From: Pseudomonadota bacterium
Lineage (GTDB): Bacteria; Pseudomonadota; Gammaproteobacteria; Burkholderiales; Rhodocyclaceae
Direction of reading: 5' to 3'
Length of the DNA stretch: 10,998 bases
Assembly: GCA_023459095.1 (NCBI GenBank)
Contig: JAEWVQ010000060.1
Span: 1 to 10,998 of the forward strand
Both the position numbers and the translations under genes were made by a program. The notes beneath the pieces are model-generated. The model did no database searches. It was not told where the DNA came from and saw only the letters and a program-made list of their open reading frames with translations. Below are positions 5,936-10,998 of this stretch, piece by piece (position 1 is the first letter of the stretch; every line of letters starts with the position of its first letter).

Positions 5936-7187
5936 GCCATTCGCTCCAGTTGGGGTTGTCGGGCCGCATGCGCGGCCGGGGATCGACCACGCTCGGCGCA
6001 CGCAGCAGCGGAAACTGCTGGCCGACCAGTCGCAGGGTCTGCACCGCCGGGCTGGCGAGCAGCAGCTTCATCATCGGGTGCTTCCAGCTCAGGCGATCGA
6101 CGAGGTCGTTGGCCTCGTAGCGGACGTCGCCGGCGCCGTCGCCGTCGCGGTCCCAGCCAAGATAGTTGCTCCAGTGGTTGCCTTCCTTGACGCCCCACAA
6201 TTCGTCGCGCGCGCCGACGTAGCGCACCTGCTCGCGGTTGGCGATGAAGTCGTTGCGCTCGACCACGTTGTTCTTCGATCCCGCCCACAGATGCACGCCG
6301 ACGATGTTGTCGACCAGCAGGTTGCCGCGCAGGGTGTTGTACTCGGCGTCGTAGATGAACAGGCCGCGGGCGTTGCCGGCGACGATGTTGTGCTCGACCA
6401 CCGCATCCTGGATGGTGCGCAGCATGATGCCGTGGTCCGAATTGGCCCACACGCGGTTGTTGCGCACGTGGTTGTCGCGCACTTCCATGAGCGCGAGGCC
6501 GCCGCGGTTCATCCACACGTCGTTGTCCTCCCACAGGTTGCGGTAGGAGTTCATGTAGTGCGTGCCGTAGCGGCTGTGGTGCAGCTTGTTGGCGCGGAAC
6601 ACGGCGTCGTGGCTGACATCGACGTAGAGCGCGTCGCGCACGAAGCTGATGTTGTTGCCGATCACCCGCGCCCGCCGCGTGTTGTAGAGCTGCACGCCGT
6701 TGCCGCGCATGGGCGAGCGCAGGTCGCGCTTGCCGGTGATGACGTTGCGTTCGATCAGGACGTCGTCGGCCTGCTCGATCCACAGCCCGAACAGGTTGTA
6801 GCTGAGGTCGCAGTCGCGCACCGTGGCGCGGTGGGCGCCGGGCTGGAGGTAGATGCCCGCGTTCTGGTCGCGCAGGCTGGCGCCGGAGTCGGCGACGATC
6901 AGGCCCTCGATCACCACATCGGTGGCGGTGACGCGGATGGTGTCGCCGCGCTCGCCGCCGGACAGGGTCGGACGGTCGATGCCGCGCAGGGTGAGCGGCT
7001 TGTCGATGCGCAGGTTCTCCACGTAGCGGCCGCGCGCCACCTCGATCACGTCGCCGGCTGCGGCGCGTTCGATCGCGGCCTGGATCGAGCCGCCCGGCAC
7101 CACCTGCCAGGTCGCCGCCGCGCCCGGCAGCGCCGCCAGCAGCAGCGCCCACAGCGCAATCCGAAGCCAGCCCCCGATGCCGATCAT
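5907..7187 (-). CDS. nosD: NosD, periplasmic beta-helix maturation protein
   Basis: NosD is the periplasmic subunit of NosDFY. It takes copper from NosL and docks to NosZ during assembly of the CuZ centre. The product has 426 residues. A signal peptide (hydrophobic residues about 8-22, probable cut near AAA/T at 25-26) is followed by a long right-handed parallel beta-helix. The helix is visible as repeated Asn/Asp/Gly/Val turns (for example VEHNIVAGNARG, LRGNLLVDNIVG, VERNDFIANREQ) from about 85 to 345. After it come the family-typical GNHWSNYLGWDRDGDGAGD (336-354) and a C-terminal extension that would reach NosFY. I chose the ATG at 7187. A GTG at 7202 overlaps the stop of the preceding gene (GTGA) but has no ribosome binding site. 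The 3' end overlaps nosF. Confidence 0.95.
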   Translation of the reverse strand: MIGIGGWLRIALWALLLAALPGAAATWQVVPGGSIQAAIERAAAGDVIEVARGRYVENLRIDKPLTLRGIDRPTLSGGERGDTIRVTATDVVIEGLIVADSGASLRDQNAGIYLQPGAHRATVRDCDLSYNLFGLWIEQADDVLIERNVITGKRDLRSPMRGNGVQLYNTRRARVIGNNISFVRDALYVDVSHDAVFRANKLHHSRYGTHYMNSYRNLWEDNDVWMNRGGLALMEVRDNHVRNNRVWANSDHGIMLRTIQDAVVEHNIVAGNARGLFIYDAEYNTLRGNLLVDNIVGVHLWAGSKNNVVERNDFIANREQVRYVGARDELWGVKEGNHWSNYLGWDRDGDGAGDVRYEANDLVDRLSWKHPMMKLLLASPAVQTLRLVGQQFPLLRAPSVVDPRPRMRPDNPNWSEWRGKFFPGTR

Positions 7188-7198
7188 CGCCGCGCCAC

Positions 7199-7639
7199 TC
7201 ACACCACGAGCAGGCCGAACGCCTTCAGCGCGAGGAACAGGGCCGCGCCGATGAGCAGGTTCTTGAAGCCGACGTAGCAGATCATGTCCATCAGCGAGGC
7301 CGCGCGGTAGCGCCGCCCCCACCACGGCCCTTCCTTGACGTAGGGCTTGGCGCCCAGGCGCACGACGATCTCGAACACGCTCCAGCCGAACCACCAGCCG
7401 ATGACCGCGCCGGCCTCGAGCCGCCCCATCGCCGCCAGCACCCAGACCACGCTCGCCGCCAGCGCCAGCGCCAACCCCGCGCCCTGCAGTGCGCGCAGCT
7501 GCGCGCGCGGCTGCCGGAAGCCGCTGCGGCTCCACGGCCACAGATGGTCCCAGATTTCCGCGGCAAGGCGGCGCGGCAGCGTGTCGTGGGCGGCATAAGG
7601 CGGCTGCACCGGCTCGGTCAACATGCGCGGATCGACCAT
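7199..7639 (-). CDS. Unknown 146-aa membrane protein between nosR and nosD
   Basis: I do not recognise a named family. The 146-residue product begins with a hydrophilic stretch of about 50 residues rich in Pro, Arg and Trp, then has three likely membrane helices (about 52-72, 76-95 and 114-143). The loop between the second and third helix is short and basic and carries KPYVKEGPWWGRRYR (98-112). One Cys (121) and few His are present, so there is no obvious heme or copper site; Met118 and Met120 next to that Cys in the last helix are the only soft-metal candidates. GGAG lies 9 nt before the ATG, the gap to the nosR stop is 25 nt, and 11 nt separate it from nosD. The position strongly implies a role with NosR or with NosDFY, for example as an assembly factor or a small subunit of a NosR complex. 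This is inference from context. Confidence 0.8.
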   Translation of the reverse strand: MVDPRMLTEPVQPPYAAHDTLPRRLAAEIWDHLWPWSRSGFRQPRAQLRALQGAGLALALAASVVWVLAAMGRLEAGAVIGWWFGWSVFEIVVRLGAKPYVKEGPWWGRRYRAASLMDMICYVGFKNLLIGAALFLALKAFGLLVV

Positions 7640-7664
7640 GATCGTGTTCTCCTCGGTGCGGGGC

Positions 7665-9827
7665 TCAGGCCACCGGCTTGATCGGAATGTAGTAACCGTC
7701 GCGGCCGATCGGCGTCAGCGGCAGCCCGGCCTTGGTGCGGCGCTTGCGCTCCTGGGCCAGCGGCGGACAGGCGTGGTCGTCGGTGTACAACACCATGCAG
7801 TCGAGGCAGTGCAGGCATTCGCGCTGGTCGATGCGACCGTCGGCGTCGATCGCCTGCGAGCCGCAGCCTACCGCACACGCCTTGCAGCTGGTGCATTCCT
7901 GCTTGCGCTTGAGGCCGAACCAGCGGAACGTGGTCGGCATCGCCAGCGAGGCGCCGAGCGGGCACAGGTACTTGCAGAACGGCCGCTCGGTGAAGATCGA
8001 CAGCCCGAGCAGGCCGGCGGCGAACAGCGTGTACGGCCAGCTGCGGTTCGTCAGCCCGACGAGGAAGGTGGTCTTGAACGGCTCGACCTCGGCCATGACC
8101 TCGGCCAGCCCCATCGAGAACATCGACACCGCGAGCAGCGCGAAGAACACCCCGTACTTCACCCACTTCAGGCGGTTGTGCCACACCGCCGGCAGCTTGA
8201 ACTGGAAGCGCTTCAGCCCGACCGCGCCGCCCACCTTGTAGAGCAGCTCGGAGAGCGAGCCGAACGGACACAGCCAGCCGCAGAACAGCCCGCGCCCCCA
8301 CACGAAGGTGGTGACGATGATGAAGATCCAGAACAGGAAGATGAACGGATCGGTGAGGAAGAGCTCCCACTGCCACTGGAACAGCAGGGCGTGGAACCAG
8401 GTCAGGACCTGGGTGATGGACGGCTGCGCCATGAGGTGAACACCGACGAAGCCGATGCTGATCACCCAGAAGCTGTACTTGAAGGCATTGACCGGCCACT
8501 TGTTGGTGCGCGTCGACGCGCGCGTCAGGCGGTCGCGGACGGCATAGACCCCGGCCACCGCGAGCAGCAGCGCGACGAAGGCGGCGATTTCCACGCTGCG
8601 CGTCTGCCACACCCGCAGCCACGGCGGTACCGGCTTCTTGACCTCGGGGCGGCCGCCTTCCAGATACTTCCCTGGCAGCCAGTACTCGGTGTCGAAGTTG
8701 GCGAAGCTGCGCGCCCCGGTCTCGCGGTCGACGCGGTTGCCCAGAAAGATGAACTTCCACGGATAAGCGCCGGAGAATGCCGGCGAGCGCACGATGAAGA
8801 TCGCCGACTCGGTGTAGGCCGGCGCGCCGGGCGCGGCGAGGCCGTAGAGGTTGAGGTAGTCGAGATCGCGAAAGGTGAAGGTGTCCTGGCCCTGGCGGAT
8901 CTGCACGCGGTCGTAGATGCCGCCGCGCACGAAGCCCGAGCCCTTGAACGATTCCTTGCCCGCGCTGCGGATCACGAAGAGCGCGTGCTCGCCGGGCTGC
9001 AGTTGCGCCATCAGGTTCTGCCACGCGCCGTCGCCGAGCAGCGCGCGACCGACGTCGGGCTGGTTCAGATAGCCGTACCACAGCTCGATGAAGGGCTCGT
9101 CGGCACGCGGCAGGCCGACCTGCTCCGGGCTCACCCGCAGGCGCTGCACGCTGCCTTCCTTGACCAGCGCCGCCCAGTCGGGGCGTGCGCCGGTGGTGAG
9201 AAAGCGCGCCTGCGTACGGATCGTCGGCTCGAGGATGCCGACCTGGCGCGCCACCGCCGCGCCCGAGGTCATCATCACCTGGTTCTGCGCGATCACCGTC
9301 ACCGTGGCGCCGGAGATCGCGTCCAGGCCGATGATGTCCTCTTCCGGGCGCGAACGGCCGATCTCGATGTTGTCGCCGACGAACTTGCCCAGGTACTGGT
9401 CGTTGAAGCGCACCAGCGCCGATTCGGGAATGCCCAGCAGCAGGATGGGCTCGGAATGCTTGAGGATGCGGGTGCCGGTGAAGCGTCCGCGGGCATCCAT
9501 GCCGATCAGCGTCACCACCGGCTTGCCGGAGTAAGCCGGAGTGTCGGTGATGTCGGTCGACAACATGACGTAACCGACCAGACGGCGCTGCCCGCCTTCC
9601 TCGGCGTAGCCCTCGACATAGGGCGGACGCCCCTTGCGCTCGGAAAACACGGTGGCGCCGGGCAACACCTCGGCACAGGGCGCGTAATCGCACAGCCGCG
9701 GCGCGCTGCCGAGTTCGGGCGGCAGCTTGGCCTCGTAGGCATCGGCCAGCACGGGCGCCGCGGCACCGACGCCGAGGACGGTCATCAGCACCAGCAGCGC
9801 GGCCTTGCCTGCATTCAGGATGTTCAC
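7665..9827 (-). CDS. nosR: NosR, membrane flavo-iron-sulfur protein
   Basis: NosR is needed for NosZ expression, maturation and activity, and probably passes quinol electrons to NosZ. The product has 720 residues, the usual size. After a signal/anchor helix (about 7-28) comes a periplasmic FMN-binding domain with DAISGAT (169-175), where Thr175 is the likely covalent flavin site made by an ApbE/NosX transferase. Membrane helices begin at about 410. Two cytoplasmic CxxxCP motifs follow (Cys516/Cys520 and Cys618/Cys622). The C-terminus has a ferredoxin-like part: Cys645, 648, 651, 655 in regular spacing and Cys671, 674, 677 with Cys687 nine residues later instead of three. The start is the GTG at 9827 with GGGAG 5 nt upstream. 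It is transcribed from its own FNR-type promoter, downstream of nosZ; in many clade I clusters nosR precedes nosZ. Confidence 0.96.
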   Translation of the reverse strand: MNILNAGKAALLVLMTVLGVGAAAPVLADAYEAKLPPELGSAPRLCDYAPCAEVLPGATVFSERKGRPPYVEGYAEEGGQRRLVGYVMLSTDITDTPAYSGKPVVTLIGMDARGRFTGTRILKHSEPILLLGIPESALVRFNDQYLGKFVGDNIEIGRSRPEEDIIGLDAISGATVTVIAQNQVMMTSGAAVARQVGILEPTIRTQARFLTTGARPDWAALVKEGSVQRLRVSPEQVGLPRADEPFIELWYGYLNQPDVGRALLGDGAWQNLMAQLQPGEHALFVIRSAGKESFKGSGFVRGGIYDRVQIRQGQDTFTFRDLDYLNLYGLAAPGAPAYTESAIFIVRSPAFSGAYPWKFIFLGNRVDRETGARSFANFDTEYWLPGKYLEGGRPEVKKPVPPWLRVWQTRSVEIAAFVALLLAVAGVYAVRDRLTRASTRTNKWPVNAFKYSFWVISIGFVGVHLMAQPSITQVLTWFHALLFQWQWELFLTDPFIFLFWIFIIVTTFVWGRGLFCGWLCPFGSLSELLYKVGGAVGLKRFQFKLPAVWHNRLKWVKYGVFFALLAVSMFSMGLAEVMAEVEPFKTTFLVGLTNRSWPYTLFAAGLLGLSIFTERPFCKYLCPLGASLAMPTTFRWFGLKRKQECTSCKACAVGCGSQAIDADGRIDQRECLHCLDCMVLYTDDHACPPLAQERKRRTKAGLPLTPIGRDGYYIPIKPVA

Positions 9828-9857
9828 GGCGACTCCCGTTGGAAACAGCTTGAACGC

Positions 9858-9863
9858 AGTCTA
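9858..9863 (-). promoter_or_regulatory. -10 element of the nosR promoter
   Basis: TAGACT on the minus strand (four of six consensus bases) ends 6 nt before an A at 9851. That A would be +1, giving a 24-nt leader to the nosR GTG. Its distance from the FNR-type box fits exactly a class II activator arrangement (box centre at -41.5). There is no recognisable -35 hexamer, as expected when the activator replaces it. Confidence 0.6.
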
Positions 9864-9885
9864 GGAAGCCCCCTCCGCCCTGTAC

Positions 9886-9899
9886 TTGTTCGGGATCAA
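9886..9899 (-). promoter_or_regulatory. FNR/Anr/Dnr-type activator box upstream of nosR
   Basis: The minus strand reads TTGATCCCGAACAA, matching nine of the ten fixed bases of the FNR-family consensus TTGAT-N4-ATCAA. The centre lies between 9892 and 9893, 41.5 bp from the predicted start at 9851. FNR-family regulators respond to low oxygen (FNR/Anr) or to nitric oxide (Dnr/Nnr); the site alone cannot tell which. It implies that nosR and the downstream genes are induced under denitrifying conditions independently of the nosZ promoter. Confidence 0.72.
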
Positions 9900-9985
9900 T
9901 TTGGTTTTACCTGCGCCCGCCGCGCACGACCGCGTACCGCCGCCCTCCGCGCGCCCAGACAATGACAAAGACATTATCTCGAAGC

Positions 9986-10012
9986 AAACAAAAGGGGAGC
10001 CCATGGCTCCCC
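9986..10012 (-). terminator. Intrinsic terminator after nosZ
   Basis: On the minus strand a perfect 8-bp stem, GGGGAGCC with GGCTCCCC (arms at 10012-10005 and 10001-9994), closes a 3-nt loop and is followed directly by TTTTGTTT (9993-9986). It starts 36 nt after the nosZ stop codon. It should end most nosZ transcripts before nosR, so nosZ can be expressed at a different level from its accessory genes. Confidence 0.85.
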
Positions 10013-10048
10013 CGCGTTCACGCACGGCCCGCGCTGGCGGGCGATGGG

Positions 10049-10998
10049 TCAGGCTTCGACAATCATGCGGCTGCGCATTTCCAGGTGCAGCGCATGGCAG
10101 AAGTGGGTGCAGTAGCACCAGAACACGCCCGGCTTGTCGGCCTTGAAGGTAACCGACTTGGTTTCCTGCGGATTGACGATGAAGTTGATGTTGTAGTTCG
10201 GGATCGCGAAGCCGTGGGTGAGGTCCTCGATCTTGTCCAGGTTGGTGAGGATGAGGGTGACCTCGTCGCCGAGCTTGAGCTTGAACTCGCGCGGCTCGAA
10301 CGCCGGAGCCTGCGAGGTGATCTTCACCGTGACCTTCTTGCCCTCGCGGAACACGCCGGCTTCCTTCGGATCCTTGATCGCGAGCGGGAAGTCGTCGAGC
10401 GCATAGACCTGCTTGGGCCGCAACAACTCGCGCTTGAAGATGATGAAGTCGTGCGGCTCGGGGCGCACCGGGTGGTCCGCCATGTGCACCATCTTCTCGC
10501 CCGAGATGTCGACCAGCTGCTCGGTCTCGGCATGCAGCGGGCCGACCGGCAGGAAGCGGTCCTTGGAGAACTTGCAGCCCACGCACAGCCACTTGCCGTC
10601 GGCGGCCATCGTTTCCGAGTGCGAGGCGTTGATGTGTCCGGGCTGGTAATGCACGTCGAGGCGATCGACCACGTACTGCGCGCTCTGGTCGCCGCCGTGG
10701 AACTTGATCGCCGCGTCCACGTTCCACTTCACGATCTGGCTGTCGAGGAACAGCGTGGTGTAGGCGTTGCCGCGGCCGTCGAAGGCGGTATGCAGCGGGC
10801 CCAGACCGATCTCGACTTCGGCGACGATGGCCTTGTCGAGGTCGTCGAGGCTGCCATCGAACCACGCCAGCACCTTGGCGAGTTCGATCACGGTGGCGGT
10901 GGGCGACAGCTTGCCGGCGCAGATGAAGTACTTGCCGTCCGGGCTGGCATTGACCCCGTGCGGGTTCTTCGGCACCGACACATAGGCGGTGAGCGCGG
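10049..10998 (-). CDS. nosZ: NosZ, nitrous oxide reductase, C-terminal part
   Basis: NosZ is the periplasmic copper enzyme that reduces N2O to N2. The window shows its last 315 residues; the start is beyond the right edge, and the apparent GTG start at 10981 is internal (VPKNPHGVNASPDGKYF is mid-protein). The beta-propeller part carries conserved His-containing segments that fit CuZ ligands (GPLHT, YQPGHIN, EPHDF). The C-terminal cupredoxin domain carries the CuA site: the first His in LTHGF, then Cys (codon 10109-10111) and Cys (10097-10099) in a CxxxC motif, His (10085-10087) and Met (10076-10078) in CHALHLEM. The residue between the two Cys that is Trp in well-studied enzymes is His here, and an extra Cys lies two residues before the first ligand. 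Association with NosR indicates a clade I enzyme. The gene ends in its own terminator. Confidence 0.97.
   Translation of the reverse strand, partial: ALTAYVSVPKNPHGVNASPDGKYFICAGKLSPTATVIELAKVLAWFDGSLDDLDKAIVAEVEIGLGPLHTAFDGRGNAYTTLFLDSQIVKWNVDAAIKFHGGDQSAQYVVDRLDVHYQPGHINASHSETMAADGKWLCVGCKFSKDRFLPVGPLHAETEQLVDISGEKMVHMADHPVRPEPHDFIIFKRELLRPKQVYALDDFPLAIKDPKEAGVFREGKKVTVKITSQAPAFEPREFKLKLGDEVTLILTNLDKIEDLTHGFAIPNYNINFIVNPQETKSVTFKADKPGVFWCYCTHFCHALHLEMRSRMIVEA

Noticed and set aside
4162..6190. Long plus-strand frames opposite nosY and nosF (4162-5292 and 4874-6190)
   Set aside because: The translations are runs of Glu/Gln/Arg/His/Ala with no domain pattern, while the minus strand has complete ABC ATPase and permease signatures.
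6078..7277. 399-codon plus-strand frame opposite nosD
   Set aside because: Composition is dominated by Val, Ala, Asp and His, a mirror of the NosD repeats. No ribosome binding site or recognisable motif.
7623..9965. 780-codon open frame on the plus strand opposite nosR
   Set aside because: It lies antisense to a gene with clear NosR motifs, has low-complexity Arg/Ala/Gly/His composition, and matches no fold. Such mirror frames are expected in very GC-rich coding DNA.
10049..10981. A complete 310-aa gene starting at 10981
   Set aside because: The frame continues upstream to the window edge with NosZ-like sequence, so the GTG at 10981 is an internal Val codon.
1..10998. CRISPR arrays, tRNA or rRNA genes, insertion sequences
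   Set aside because: I looked for regular direct repeats, cloverleaf-like sequence and transposase motifs and saw none.

Overview
The window is GC-rich DNA. It holds most of a nitrous oxide reductase (nos) cluster on the minus strand (about 2327 to the right edge) and an unrelated flank on the left. Three things suggest a denitrifying betaproteobacterium of the Rhodocyclales (Thauera/Azoarcus/Zoogloea-like): a NosR-containing clade I type nos cluster, a PEP-CTERM protein, and a c5-type cytochrome with an Ala/Pro linker. That placement is inference from gene content and composition, not from a search.

Left flank. The 3' end of a c5-type cytochrome c (1-332, +) is followed by a convincing intrinsic terminator (354-393). 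The T-run of that terminator runs into a strong sigma70-type promoter (392-419). This promoter appears to drive a bacteriohemerythrin (777-1235, +) through an unusually long (about 350 nt), C-rich leader. The leader contains a 27-codon ORF followed immediately by a 9-bp GC hairpin. After a roughly 300-bp gap with only hairpins comes a small exported PEP-CTERM protein (1538-2074, -) with its own promoter.

nos cluster, in transcription order from the right edge: nosZ (3' part, 10049-10998), a strong intrinsic terminator (9986-10012), an FNR/Anr/Dnr-type box with class II spacing to a -10 element (9858-9899), nosR (7665-9827), a 146-aa membrane protein of unknown function (7199-7639), nosD (5907-7187), nosF (4994-5935), nosY (4168-4983), nosL (3650-4171), a 222-aa unrecognised protein (2979-3647), and a second divergent NosL-family protein (2327-2962). 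From nosR onwards the genes overlap or lie only a few bases to a few tens of bases apart, so they look like one transcript.

How the parts work together (established roles). NosZ reduces N2O to N2 in the periplasm using the CuA and CuZ copper centres. NosR is a membrane flavo-iron-sulfur protein needed for NosZ maturation and electron supply. NosD, NosF and NosY form the ABC-type complex needed for CuZ assembly, and NosL is the copper chaperone that docks on it. The two unrecognised genes and the second NosL are the least explained part of the window and the best candidates for undescribed accessory functions. The flavin transferase (NosX/ApbE) that normally modifies NosR is not in the window.
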